Below, piece after piece: positions 1 to 8,256 of a stretch of 64,000 bases of DNA. Under the pieces are notes generated by a model. That model saw only the letters and a list, made by a program, of their open reading frames with translations. It was not told where the DNA came from and ran no database searches. Source of the DNA: Palsa-504 sp963742795 (GTDB lineage Bacteria > Actinomycetota > Actinomycetes > Streptosporangiales > Streptosporangiaceae); the NCBI GenBank assembly GCA_963742795.1, contig CAVUNL010000017.1, positions 67,523 to 131,522 of the forward strand. Direction: 5' to 3'. The position numbers were made by a program, and so were the translations under genes. Numbering within the stretch: position 1 is the stretch's first letter; each line of letters opens with the position of its first letter.

Positions 1-310
1 TCGTCTTGGCGCGGTAGAACCCGGTGGACTGGATGATCTTTTCCATCTCGTCGCGGTCGGCGCCCGCGTAGTCCGCCGCGGTCGGGTACCGCGCGAACAG
101 CGTCGGCGTGACCAGGTTGACCAGCTTATCGGTGGTCTGCGCGGACAGGATCGTCGCCACGAGCAGCTCGAGCGGCGTGCTGAAGTTCAGCTCGGTATGC
201 ACGTCCGGGTACATCACGGCCAGCTGGCGCTCGATCCGGCGAGCCCGGCGGACCAGGGCGGTGTGCGAAGGGGGTGGAGCGATGCGCGAAGAGGGCGGAG
301 AGGTCACCAT
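1..310 (-). CDS. nth: Endonuclease III, 5' part (cut by window edge)
   Basis: This is a base-excision repair DNA glycosylase/AP lyase that removes oxidised pyrimidines. Only the first ~103 residues lie in the window, reading leftward off the edge. The start is the ATG at 310. The encoded stretch contains YPDVHTELNFSTPLELLVAT and ILSAQTTDK, then TPTLFARYPTAADYAGADRD and IIQSTGFYRAKT. These are the helical N-terminal segments typical of Nth, including the conserved LSAQTTD signature. The helix-hairpin-helix, catalytic Lys/Asp and iron-sulfur cluster would lie outside the window. There is a low-complexity N-terminal extension of about 15 residues, as in many actinobacterial homologues. The upstream region carries a 38-bp tandem duplication. 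Family identity is secure; function of the whole gene cannot be judged from the fragment. Confidence 0.9.
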   Translation of the reverse strand, partial: MVTSPPSSRIAPPPSHTALVRRARRIERQLAVMYPDVHTELNFSTPLELLVATILSAQTTDKLVNLVTPTLFARYPTAADYAGADRDEMEKIIQSTGFYRAKT

Positions 311-362
311 TCCAGCTTAGTGAGCATGAGAACAGGGTTAACGCACGTCGGTGGTCACGGGT

Positions 363-438
363 GCGGGTCTTGCGCGCATGGCGTGGTGCCTTGCGTGACG
401 GCGGGTCTTGCGTGCGTGGCGTGGTGGCTTGCGATTTG
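363..438. repeat. Tandem duplication of a 38-bp unit upstream of nth
   Basis: Positions 363-400 and 401-438 are two head-to-tail copies of a GC-rich unit beginning GCGGGTCTTGCG and sharing GGCGTGGTG and CTTGCG. They differ at only a few bases. The unit lies 50-130 bp upstream of the nth start and is not part of a recognisable gene. It looks like a recent slippage duplication. Confidence 0.7.
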
Positions 439-532
439 CGCGGGCGGCGCGATGCCTCATGCGTCGCGGTGACCCCGGGCACATCTGGTTTCGCTCAGGT
501 TTTCGTCACTTAGCGAGGCTGGGCCACGTGGT

Positions 533-734
533 TGTGACACTCTAACGGATAGACGGGCTGTTGCAGAATCGGATCGTCGCGAAAATGATCTCCACGGAGC
601 ATCCGGATCGGCCGTCTTCCGGGCGGGCCTCCCCACTTTTTAGGCGAGAAGCGGGCCTCGGCTGTCGATTCCCCCCACCAAGGGTCCGGAGCCGGGCATT
701 CTGCAACAGCCCGTAGAGCCGTTAGAGTGCCACA
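533..734. mobile_element. Small element with 37-bp imperfect terminal inverted repeats (MITE-like)
   Basis: Bases 533-569 and the reverse complement of 698-734 match at 33 of 37 positions, both containing CACTCTAACGG and ACGGGCTGTTGCAGAAT. The arms enclose about 128 bp without an ORF. GGGCTGTTGCA-type ends resemble the terminal repeats of several IS families, so this may be a non-autonomous derivative whose true ends begin at GGGCTG, or the residue of a larger insertion. It overlaps the 3' end of the decayed sigma-like reading frame. A stable RNA hairpin is the alternative explanation. Confidence 0.5.
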
Positions 735-1092
735 GCCATATGTTGATGTATGGGCAGCGACGGTACGGGTGGGGCTGTTGCGGTGCTTGTTTCGGGATGG
801 TGGTACCGGTCCAGCCGCTCAGCGGCGCCGCCCGATCCGGGCAGGCGTGGCTCTTCCAGTTCGAGAGCCTCAACCGAATAGAGCCGCAAGCCGGGCCATC
901 ATCGCAAACCAGGAGCCCGATTCGCGCTGTAGCGACCACCAGCACATCGCGCACCGCGATTTGCTCATTTTCGCGATTCCGGAGCAGGCACCAGCAGTAG
1001 CTGAACAGCTGGTCGCCGTAGGCGTCAAGGAGCTCCGGGAGCGCATCAGGTGATCTAGAACGCCGCGCCGCTGCGAGCTGGGGGTCATTCAT
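640..1092 (-). pseudogene. Degenerate RNA polymerase sigma-factor-like gene
   Basis: The first ~55 residues read like region 2 of an ECF-type sigma-70 factor: SRSPDALPELLDAYGDQLFS, then YCWCLLRNRENEQIAVRDVL and VVATARIGLL. After that the frame loses all family resemblance, and a neighbouring frame briefly gives MARLAALFG, which suggests a frameshift in the middle. Region 4 is missing. The 3' half overlaps the inverted-repeat element at 533-734. I read it as a truncated, inactive sigma-like gene. There is no strong ribosome binding site before the ATG at 1092. Confidence 0.5.
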
Positions 1093-1199
1093 GACGAAAA
1101 AACTGGAGCAATCGCCTACTTCTCAGCCACCTATTCAGCATAACGAGCGGTTAAACCAACGCTATTTCCTTAGTGCGCGGAAATGAATCAATGGTGGTT

Positions 1200-2060
1200 T
1201 TAGTACCATTTGGCGGCGGGGTGCACGGCGCAGGCCGACGGGTCGTAGCGGGCGGCGGCGAGGCCGGCCAGCAGCGGGGCCGACGCGGCATCATCCGGGT
1301 TGACATGCCTGCCCAGGACGATGACCGCGACGTGGCGGGCCCCGGCCCGCTTGAGTGCGGCGGCGGCCGACTGGGCGCTGGCGCCCGACACCCAGGTGTC
1401 GTCCAGGAGCAGCACGCTGGCCCCGGCCGGCTGGGCTAGGACCTGGAACCGGTCCAGGTCCAGGTCACGGCCCTGGCGGCCGGGTCGCAGGGCCAGCGAG
1501 CAGGCGGGCAGGCGCAGGTATGGCCAGACCAGCCGGAGAAGCGGGTGCGGGCCCGGGCGCCCGGCGCCGGTCGGGACCACGGCGAGACGGTCAGGCGGCG
1601 GCATGCCGGCACGCTGCCACACGCAGGGGCCGTGATCGGTCAGGAAGGCCAGCATCAGCGCCAGGACCGACACCCGGGCCGAGGCGGAGGTCGGGGCCGA
1701 GGCGGAGGTCGGGGCCGAGGCGGAGGTCGGGGCCGAGGCGGAGGTCGGGGCCGAGGCGGAGGTCGGAGCCGATGAAGGGGGCACCGGGGCCGACTTGTAG
1801 CGCCACAGGTCGGCGGCGAAGGGGGTGCCCTTGATCGCGTAGGAGATCGGGACTACGGCGTCGGCCAGGAGGGCGGATCCGAGCAGGGCGTGGCGATCGC
1901 ACTGATAGCAGCGGGCGAAGCCGGGGCGTACCGGGCCACGGCACACCTCGCAGTCCGCGGCGGGCGACCCGGCCGGGCGCGGCGCCGGCGGGTACAGCAG
2001 GGGCGCCGCGGAGCGCAGCCGCAGCCGCAGGCGGTCCCAGCCCGCGGTCTGACCGAGCAT
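1200..2060 (-). CDS. ComF-like phosphoribosyltransferase family protein
   Basis: A 286-residue protein with an N-terminal Cys-based zinc site (CEVC and CYQC around residues 38-55) and a C-terminal type I phosphoribosyltransferase loop, VLLLDDTWVSGASA (about residues 216-229). Its two acidic residues and following Ser/Gly/Ala bind PRPP in this fold. The arrangement matches the ComF/GntX family, associated with DNA uptake in other bacteria, although the reaction and substrate are not established. Between the halves sits an Ala/Pro/Ser/Thr-rich linker made of five copies of a six-residue unit encoded by the minisatellite at 1678-1767, which ordinary ComF proteins lack. The gene is monocistronic with the start codon at 2060 and no obvious functional partner nearby. 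Confidence 0.75.
   Translation of the reverse strand: MLGQTAGWDRLRLRLRSAAPLLYPPAPRPAGSPAADCEVCRGPVRPGFARCYQCDRHALLGSALLADAVVPISYAIKGTPFAADLWRYKSAPVPPSSAPTSASAPTSASAPTSASAPTSASAPTSASARVSVLALMLAFLTDHGPCVWQRAGMPPPDRLAVVPTGAGRPGPHPLLRLVWPYLRLPACSLALRPGRQGRDLDLDRFQVLAQPAGASVLLLDDTWVSGASAQSAAAALKRAGARHVAVIVLGRHVNPDDAASAPLLAGLAAARYDPSACAVHPAAKWY
1678..1767. repeat. Five tandem copies of an 18-bp coding minisatellite
   Basis: The 18-base unit GCCGAGGCGGAGGTCGGG repeats five times, essentially identically except for the last base of the last copy. Being a multiple of three it stays in frame in the ComF-like gene on the minus strand, giving repeated SAPTSA. Near-perfect identity implies recent expansion and likely copy-number variation between strains. 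Confidence 0.9.
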
Positions 2061-2393
2061 GGACCAATGCTACGGATCGGCACCGACAAAACACGGGGCG
2101 AACAAATGTGACCGGTCCAGGGGACGCCGCCAATCATTAGGCATTGATGAAATCTCGCTCTTATGCACGTCCCCCACCTCCTGATGCGGCAGAATGATCC
2201 CTGCCAGGAAGGCGGCCGGGCACTAGCGCGGCATCTCCCGCTGCCTGATACGACTCATGCCAAGGATCTGTGTGATCGACAGGAGCGAAACGGTACTGCC
2301 TGGCTCCAGCCCCGACGCTGAGGCCGAGAGCACCGTCCAGACCGTGGCCGAAGAGCCCGCGATCAGCTCGCCTCCTGGCCGGCCCAGAGCACC

Positions 2394-3910
2394 GTGACGG
2401 GCTCCCGCCTCGACCGGGCCATCTGGGGCGCGGGCGACGTGCTGCGCCGGCACTGGATGCTGGCGCTCCTGATCGCCGGCGGGCTGCTGCTGCGCGTGGT
2501 GACCCAGTTGGCCTACGAGCCGGCCCTGCTGTTCATCGACTCCAAGAAGTACCTGTACGGCACCGACTTCAGCCTCGGCGCGTGGGGGTCGTTCGACCCG
2601 ATCGGCTACACGCTGCTCGTGCTGAAGCCGGTGCTGATGTTCACGAACCTGGGCTTTGTCGCGCTGCTGCAGCACGTGCTGGGGCTGGGCATGGCGGTCG
2701 CGCTCTACGTCTTGATGCTGCGCCGGGGCGTGGTCCGGTGGCTGGCGGCGCTGGCCGTGGCGCCGGTGCTGCTCGACGCCTACCAGCTGAACGCGGAACA
2801 GACGATCATGCCCGACGTGCTGTTCGAGGCGCTGGTGGTGGCCGGGATCGTGCTGCTGCTCTGGCGGCCCCGGCCCGAGCTGGCCTTCGTCATCCTGGCC
2901 GGGCTCGCGCTCGGCACGTCGGCGCCGGTCCGGCAGGTCGGCGAGGCGCTGATTCTGCCCGCGCTCGTCTACGTGGTGGCCGCGGCCCGGGACTGGCGCA
3001 CCCGGTTGCTGCACGGCGTGGTGCTGATCGTCTGCTTCGCGCTGCCGGTCGTGGGCTACATGGGCTACTCGAAGGTGGTCCTGCACTACGGGTTCGAGAT
3101 GTCCAACATGGGCGACGCGTACCTGTACGGCCGGGCGGCGCACGCCGCCGACTGCGCCACGCTGACGCTGCCCCCCGACGAGCAGGTGCTGTGCCCCACC
3201 CCGGCGCAGGCGCTGAAGTTCGGCGTGGACGGGCTGGTCAACAATCCCGACTCGCCGCGGGTGGTAGTACGGCGGTCGACGTCCGGCATGGCGTGCCGGA
3301 CTACAACCTCCCGCAACAGAAGCAGTTCGCCTACGCGGTGATCAAGCAGCAGCCGATGCGGGTGGTCGGCGACATCACCCGGGACTCGATCAAGATCTTC
3401 GCCCTGACCCGGAACACCGTGGAGGGTGACACCCCGATCAAGCGCTGGCAGTTCCAGAACGTCTACCCCACCTTCCCGCCCGGCATCACGTCGAAGGGCC
3501 CGCACAGCGCCACCAACCTGTTCGCCGCGGCCGGGGGCGGCGGTAAGGCGCGCGTCCGCCGGCCCCTCGCGGTCGGGCTGCGGTTCTACCAGCTGCACGG
3601 CGGGTACACGCCGGGACCGGTGCTCCTGCTGGGGCTGCTGCTCGGGCTGGCCGGGATCTTCACCTTCGGCCGGCGCCGCGATCCGGGGAACCTGAGCCTG
3701 GCCTGCCTGCTGATCACCGGCAGCGCGGTCGCCGTGCTGCTCGGCGCGGACCTGTACGAGTTCTCCTGGCGCTACCAGCTGCCCGCCCTGGTCACGCTGC
3801 CCATCGCGGGCGCGCTCGGGGCCACCGCGATCGCCCAGCAGATGCGCAACCGGCGGGAGCGCAGGGCGCCCCCGGTCGCCCCGGTCGAAGAGCTGATCAG
3901 CGAACGGTAA
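2394..3910 (+). pseudogene. Polytopic GT-C-like (family 39-type) membrane glycosyltransferase, frameshifted
   Basis: The translation starts at GTG 2394 and reads as a multi-spanning membrane protein: RRHW near the N-terminus, a first membrane helix, then a loop with YEPALLFIDSKKYLYG. Further hydrophobic segments follow, and the C-terminal part holds FSWRYQLPALVTLPIAGALG. Frame changes from the 2394 frame to the -1 frame between about 3252 and 3275, where SPRVVV gives way to STAVDVRHGVPDYNL. Both halves are well conserved against the second copy at 39943-41430, which is intact, so this is one gene with a single indel. GT-C enzymes transfer sugars from polyprenyl-phosphate donors outside the membrane; the substrate here is unknown. 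A 46-codon ORF (2257-2397) ends in TGA overlapping the GTG, but I cannot support it as a gene. Confidence 0.65.
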
Positions 3911-4796
3911 CCGGAGCAGCGGCGCGAACAGGTCGCCGTGCTCCTCCACCCGGTCCAGGACCACGTCGGCGGTGAAGAACAGTTCCTCCGGGCGCCGGCA
4001 GGCGTGCACCTCGTCCCAGCTGACCGGGGTCGAGACCGTGGGGCTCTGCCGGGCGCGCAGCGAGTAGGGGGCGACGGTGGTCTTGGACCCGTTGTTCTGG
4101 CTCCAGTCGATGAGGACCTTGCCGGTGCGCAGCACCTTGGTCATCCGCGACACCACCCGGCGCGGCTGATCGCGTTCGAGCCGTTCGGCGAAGGCGCGGG
4201 CCCGGTCGCTGGCCTGCTCGGAGGTCACGCCGGAGATCGGGGCGTACAGCTGCAGGCCCTTGCCGCCGGAGGTCTTGGCCAGCGCCGCGAAGCCCTCGGC
4301 CTCCAGCAGCGGCCGCAGGTCCTCCGCCACCCGGCAGCAGTCCACGATGTTGGCGGGGGCTCCTGGATCCAGGTCGAAGACCAGCAGGTCGGGCCAGGCG
4401 GAGCTCGGGCATCCGCCACTGCGGCACGTGCAGCTCCAGGCCGGCCAGGTTGGCCGCCCAGATGAGCGCGGGCAGGTCGTCCACCACGAGGTAGGTCACC
4501 GTGGTGCCGCGGCCGCGCGAGCTGTCCGAGGGGATCTTGGCGGTGCGGATCCAGTCCGGGCGGTGTTCGGTGACGTGCTTCTGGAAGAAGGCCTCGCCGT
4601 CGACGCCCTCGGGGTAGCGCTTCAGGGTCAGCGGGCGGCCGGTGATGTGCGGCAGCAGGACATTCGCCACCCGCTGGTAGTAGTCGAGCACCTCGGCCTT
4701 GGTGAACCCAGTCTGCGGGTACAGGACCTTGGCCAGGTTGGTCAGGGTCAGCGTCCGGCCGTCGACATGGACGGCAACCTTGGTCTCAGGGCTCAC
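3897..4796 (-). pseudogene. ligD: LigD-type DNA polymerase/primase domain protein, frameshifted
   Basis: This is the polymerase module of bacterial non-homologous end joining, which fills in DNA ends. The likely start is GTG 4796 (VSPETKVAVHVDGRTLTLTN); an upstream ATG at 4859 adds an unconserved leader. LAKVLYPQTGFTKAEVLDYY, LTLKRYPEGVDGEAFFQKH and LAGLELHVPQW are typical. Around 4397-4412 the frame shifts, and the neighbouring frame continues with WPDLLVFDLDPGAPANIVDC (the DxD metal site), LAKTSGGKGLQLYAPIS, VSRMTKVLRTGKVLIDWSQN and VSWDEVHACRRP. The C-terminus then runs towards the convergent membrane gene without a clean family-type stop. It precedes the ligase gene at 4892-6310 by less than 100 bp, upstream on the opposite reading order. 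The single indel may be a sequencing error. Confidence 0.7.
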
Positions 4797-4891
4797 TCTG
4801 TTTTCCGTTCGCCTCAGGGCGCCTGAAGGCGTCTCCTTCCCTCGTCGCTCGTTCCTCACTCCTCAGTCCAGGCGGCGCCGCGCCCTTCGGC

Positions 4892-6310
4892 TCACTCACG
4901 GACGACGTCCTTCGGGTCGATGTCGTCGCGGAGCCCCTTGTAGACGGGGGCGCGCATCCGGCCGGCCTTGGTCCAGCGGTCGAAGGCGACCTGGATGACC
5001 AGGCGGGGATCGACCCAGACGGCGGGGCGTGCGTGCTCGGGAGGGACCGGGCCGGCGAACGGGGAGTCGGGGCGGCGCAGCGGGCGGAGCTTGTCTCCCA
5101 GCATGCGCAGGGTCTCGTCGCTGAAACCGGTCCCGACGTGGCCCGCGTAGATCAGGCCCGAGGCGTCGTTGACCCCGATGAGCAGCGAGCCGACCTGGCC
5201 GGTGCGGTTGCCCTGGCCCGGCTTGTAGCCGGCCACGACCGCCTCCTGGGTGTGCACGTTCTTGATCTTCCGCCAGTTGTCGGTGCGGACGCCCGGGGTG
5301 TAGCGGGAGTCGAGGCGCTTGGCCACCACGCCTTCCATGCCGCGCTCCTTGGAGACGGCCTGGACGGCCTCGAAATCCGGGCCGGGGAACCAGGGCGGAG
5401 TCTGCCAGTTCGGGCCGGCGAGGGCCAGTTCGTCCAGCAGCGCCCGGCGCTCGGTGTACTGCAGGTCCATCAGCGGCCGGCCGTCGAGCTGGAGCAGGTC
5501 GAAGATCAGGTAGGTCACCGGCGTCTGCCCGGCCAGCAGGGCGGCCTGGGACGCCGCGCCGACGTGCATGCGCGGCTGCAGGGCCTCGAACTCCGGCCAG
5601 CCATCGTCCCCGAACACGACGATCTCCCCGTCCAGGAGAAGTTGCTTGTGGGTGGTGGCCGCGCCCAGCCGGGCCAGTTCCGGGTACGTCACCGTGATGT
5701 CGCGTTCGGTCCGGGACATCAGCCGCACCTTGCCCCGCTCGATGTAGGCCAGGGCCCGGACGCCGTCCCACTTCATCTCCAGCGCCCAGCGGTCCTGGTC
5801 GCGGGGGGCCGGGCCGGTGACGGCGAGCATGGGCCGCATGGCTCCGGGCAGCTCCAGCCGTTCGCGGTGGATCATCCACTGGTTGCCCTTGGTCTGGAAC
5901 AGCACGTACCCGCCGGTGACCCGCTGCCCGTGCAGCACCACCTTGACCTCGCTGGGCGCCCACTTCAGCGTCTCGTAGCGGCCGCGGTCCCAGATGGTGA
6001 CCGCGCCCGCGCCGTACTCGCCCCGCGGGATCTGCCCCTCGAAGCTGCCGTACTCCAGCGGGTGATCTTCGGTGTGCACGGCCAGGTGGTTGACCGCCGG
6101 GTCGTTCGGCACGCCCTTGGGCAGAGCCCAGGAGACCAGTACCCCGTCGCGCTCGAGGCGGAAGTCCCAGTGCAGGCGGCGGGCGTGGTGCTCCTGGATC
6201 ACGAACGTACCGCCGGGGGCTTGATCGGGCGGCGAAGCCCCAGGTGGCGGGACCGGCTCGGTAGTCCGCGCGGCATCGCGCTTGTCCCGGTAGGCCTGCA
6301 GCTTGTCCAC
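4892..6310 (-). CDS. ligD: ATP-dependent DNA ligase with 3'-phosphoesterase domain (LigD PE-LIG)
   Basis: A 472-residue protein that trims 3' ends and seals double-strand breaks in non-homologous end joining. Residues ~35-130 are the phosphoesterase domain (HHARRLHWDFRLERDG, VHTEDHPLEYGSFEGQIPRG). Residues ~155-470 are the adenylating ligase domain with nucleotidyl Lys180 in EMKWDGVRA, LLLDGEIVVF, GMEGVVAKRLDSRYTPG and the C-terminal OB fold (VGSLLIGVNDASGLIYAGHV, VWVDPRLVIQVAFDRWT). The polymerase module, fused to these in mycobacterial LigD, is here a separate downstream gene (3897-4796), so this is a split LigD. No Ku gene is present in the window. It is divergent from the TauE exporter. 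Confidence 0.92.
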   Translation of the reverse strand: MDKLQAYRDKRDAARTTEPVPPPGASPPDQAPGGTFVIQEHHARRLHWDFRLERDGVLVSWALPKGVPNDPAVNHLAVHTEDHPLEYGSFEGQIPRGEYGAGAVTIWDRGRYETLKWAPSEVKVVLHGQRVTGGYVLFQTKGNQWMIHRERLELPGAMRPMLAVTGPAPRDQDRWALEMKWDGVRALAYIERGKVRLMSRTERDITVTYPELARLGAATTHKQLLLDGEIVVFGDDGWPEFEALQPRMHVGAASQAALLAGQTPVTYLIFDLLQLDGRPLMDLQYTERRALLDELALAGPNWQTPPWFPGPDFEAVQAVSKERGMEGVVAKRLDSRYTPGVRTDNWRKIKNVHTQEAVVAGYKPGQGNRTGQVGSLLIGVNDASGLIYAGHVGTGFSDETLRMLGDKLRPLRRPDSPFAGPVPPEHARPAVWVDPRLVIQVAFDRWTKAGRMRAPVYKGLRDDIDPKDVVRE

Positions 6311-6370
6311 GTCACCCTGTGTACCCGATCACGGTGACCCGGGAACTGGCACCACGGGCCGTTCGGTAAA

Positions 6371-6434
6371 AGATATTGTCTATGATTTAACTTTTGTTAC
6401 TAGGGAAGTGGGAAAACCGCGAAACAGGAGGAGG
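6371..6434 (+). promoter_or_regulatory. AT-rich promoter-like stretch and strong ribosome binding site before the TauE gene
   Basis: In otherwise >70% GC DNA this stretch contains ATATTGTCTATGATTTAAC and ends with the purine-rich AGGAGGAGG (6426-6434). TATGAT at 6381-6386 could be a -10 element, but no convincing -35 is visible, so the promoter call is tentative. The ribosome binding site is clear. Confidence 0.35.
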
Positions 6435-6438
6435 CGGC

Positions 6439-7374
6439 GTGGGGCTGAACGGCTACGTGGTCATCGGCAGTGCGGTCGTGGGCCTGCTCGTCGGGCTGAC
6501 CGGCGCCGGCGGGGGCGCCCTGATGACGCCGATGCTGATCCTGCTGTTCTCGGTGAAGCCGGCCGCCGCGATCTCCAGCGATCTGGTCGCGGCGGTAGTG
6601 ATGCGGCCGGTCGGGGCGATCGTGCACCTGCGCAAGGGCACGGTGAACCTGCGGCTGGTGGGGCTGATGACGCTCGGCTCGGTGCCGATGGCGTTCCTCG
6701 GCGCGTACCTGCTCAAGCTGCTCGGGAACACGTCGTCCAGCCAGCAGAACGTGGAGATCGCGCTGGGCGCCGCGCTGCTGGCCGGGGTGGCGGCGATGGT
6801 GGTCCGGTTCGTGCTGGACCGCAGGTCCGGGCCGCGCACGGCCAAGATCGGCGAGGTGCGGATCCGCCCGCTGCCGACCGTGCTGATCGGCATGGCGGGC
6901 GGGCTGATCGTCGGCCTGACCTCGGTGGGGTCGGGCTCGCTGATGATCGTGCTGCTGCTGTTCGCCTACCCGAAGCTGTCCGCGGGGCGGCTGGTCGGGA
7001 CCGACCTGACCCAGGCGGTGCCGCTGACCGCGGCCGCGGCGCTGGGGGCGCTGGCGTTCGGTCATGTCGAGTTCGGCGTGACCGCTTCGATCATCGTCGG
7101 CAGTGTGCCCGCGGTGCTGATCGGCTCGCTGCTCTCCTCGCGGGCCCCGGACAGGTACATCCGGCCGGCCATCACGTTCGTGATCTTCGCGTCCGGCCTG
7201 AAGTACGTCGGGGTCGGGACCTACCCGCTGGGCTGGGCGGTGGGCACCGCGCTGGCGGCGGCCGGCGGCTACTGGCTGGTCCGGACGCAGCCGTGGCGGC
7301 GCCGGGAGCCGACGCCTGCACCTGCGCCCGAGCCCGCGCTCGAACCCGCGCGAACCCGCGCTCGAACCGCTTGA
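6439..7374 (+). CDS. TauE/SafE family membrane exporter (sulfite/organosulfonate type)
   Basis: A hydrophobic protein of 311 residues with two repeated halves, each opening with the family's glycine-rich helix: LLVGLTGAGGGALMTPMLIL near the N-terminus and GGLIVGLTSVGSGSLMIVLL near residue 155. This duplication is the TauE/SafE (DUF81) fold. Members export sulfite, taurine-derived or other small anions; the substrate here is unknown. The start is GTG 6439, decided by an excellent ribosome binding site AGGAGGAGG five bases upstream; the in-frame ATG at 6394 has none. The upstream 80 bp are unusually AT-rich. The C-terminus is a Pro/Ala/Arg-rich tail. The gene is single, between convergent and divergent neighbours. 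Confidence 0.88.
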   Translation: MGLNGYVVIGSAVVGLLVGLTGAGGGALMTPMLILLFSVKPAAAISSDLVAAVVMRPVGAIVHLRKGTVNLRLVGLMTLGSVPMAFLGAYLLKLLGNTSSSQQNVEIALGAALLAGVAAMVVRFVLDRRSGPRTAKIGEVRIRPLPTVLIGMAGGLIVGLTSVGSGSLMIVLLLFAYPKLSAGRLVGTDLTQAVPLTAAAALGALAFGHVEFGVTASIIVGSVPAVLIGSLLSSRAPDRYIRPAITFVIFASGLKYVGVGTYPLGWAVGTALAAAGGYWLVRTQPWRRREPTPAPAPEPALEPARTRARTA

Positions 7375-7389
7375 CGACGTACGGGTTAC

Positions 7390-7842
7390 TTAGCTGGCGT
7401 ACTTCTCGACCAGGGTGCCGACAGCCGGGAGCGCGGCGGTGATGTGCTTGGCCGCGCCGCCGCGGACCGTGCCGTAGGCCTTGATGATCACCGGGCGTTC
7501 GGACATCTTGGCCTGCGCGTCGGTCACCGCCAACAGCGCCTCGGCCACCTCGTCGCCGTGCTTGACCAGGTAGTCGCCGAACCCGGAGGCGCCTGAGACG
7601 GTGAAGTCGGACCAGTACGGCTCGAGCGCGGCCACGAAATCGGGCAGCAGGTTCTCCACCGTGGACTGCAGGTAACCCTTGGCAAACGTCCTGGCCGTCC
7701 GGTACGCGAGCTTGACCGCGGCGCCGGAGATTCCGGACTTGCCGGACACCTCCTGCTCGATCAGCGTGAGGCAATCGGCGACGACGTTCGGCTGGACGTC
7801 GGGGGCAAGCAGGATCTGGTCAAGCGTGGGGGCCATGAGCAT
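7390..7842 (-). CDS. DUF6918 family protein
   Basis: A soluble 150-residue protein beginning MLMAPTLDQILLAPD. Recognisable family blocks are VVADCLTLIEQEVSGKSGIS, GAAVKLAYRTARTFAKGY, LLPDFVAALEPYW, FGDYLVKHGDEVAEALLAVT and AALPAVGTLVEKYA. This matches an actinobacterial family of unknown function, DUF6918. It is predicted to be mostly helical with no signal peptide. It is convergent with the TauE gene and has a short tandem repeat directly upstream. No function can be given. Confidence 0.75.
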   Translation of the reverse strand: MLMAPTLDQILLAPDVQPNVVADCLTLIEQEVSGKSGISGAAVKLAYRTARTFAKGYLQSTVENLLPDFVAALEPYWSDFTVSGASGFGDYLVKHGDEVAEALLAVTDAQAKMSERPVIIKAYGTVRGGAAKHITAALPAVGTLVEKYAS

Positions 7843-7853
7843 GCTCTTTCCTC

Positions 7854-7892
7854 GTTAGCGGTTTCCTGGTTAGCGGTTTCCTGGTTAGCGGT
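7854..7892. repeat. 15-bp tandem repeat upstream of the DUF6918 gene
   Basis: GTTAGCGGTTTCCTG occurs at 7854-7868 and 7869-7883 and is followed by a partial third copy (7884-7892). It lies 12 bp upstream of the DUF6918 start, within its probable leader. Confidence 0.8.
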
Positions 7893-8011
7893 CCGGGTGC
7901 CGCTGGGAGCCCACCTCAGGCCGAACTCGCCCGGTTCCCCCCAGGACCGGACCAAGCTAGCGCACCCGATGCCCGCCGTGGCCGGTAATTCCCCGGTTGT
8001 TACCTCAGGCT

Positions 8012-8251
8012 TCAGTAGCTGGCCCTGGTCGCGTGGCGTGGCGTGGGCTGCGGCCTTTCTGCGGGCCTCAGGCCGGCTGGGCCGAACAGCGCGACCCGCT
8101 GGGTGGCTTGTTCGACTGCGAAGGGCGAGAAATCCACTCCGACCAGGAAAACGTCCGCGGTGCGGGCGAGCCAGAGGCCGGGACCGCCGCGGCCGCAGCC
8201 CAGGTCGACCAGGGTCTGTCCGGGTACGAGGTTCAAGGCCTCTTTACCCAC
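8012..8251 (-). pseudogene. Fragment of a SAM-dependent methyltransferase
   Basis: The ORF of 79 residues contains LVDLGCGRGGPGLWLA, the motif I loop that binds S-adenosylmethionine, and VGVDFSPFAVEQATQR, motif II with the acidic residue for the ribose. The protein is truncated on both sides: nothing of the fold lies upstream, where the Lrp gene ends six bases away, and the sequence stops after ~75 residues. It is a gene remnant, presumably non-functional. Confidence 0.7.
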
Positions 8252-8256
8252 GGCTG

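Noticed and set aside
363..438. Repeat as a CRISPR array
   Set aside because: Only two adjacent copies without spacers; nothing else in the window has repeat-spacer periodicity and no cas genes are present.
2257..2397. 46-codon ORF whose TGA overlaps the GTG of the membrane protein
   Set aside because: No ribosome binding site and no family resemblance; may be upstream non-coding sequence.
2223..3143. Long minus-strand frame rich in His, Gln and Arg
   Set aside because: It is the antisense of the GT-C membrane protein gene; composition is typical of shadow frames in GC-rich DNA.
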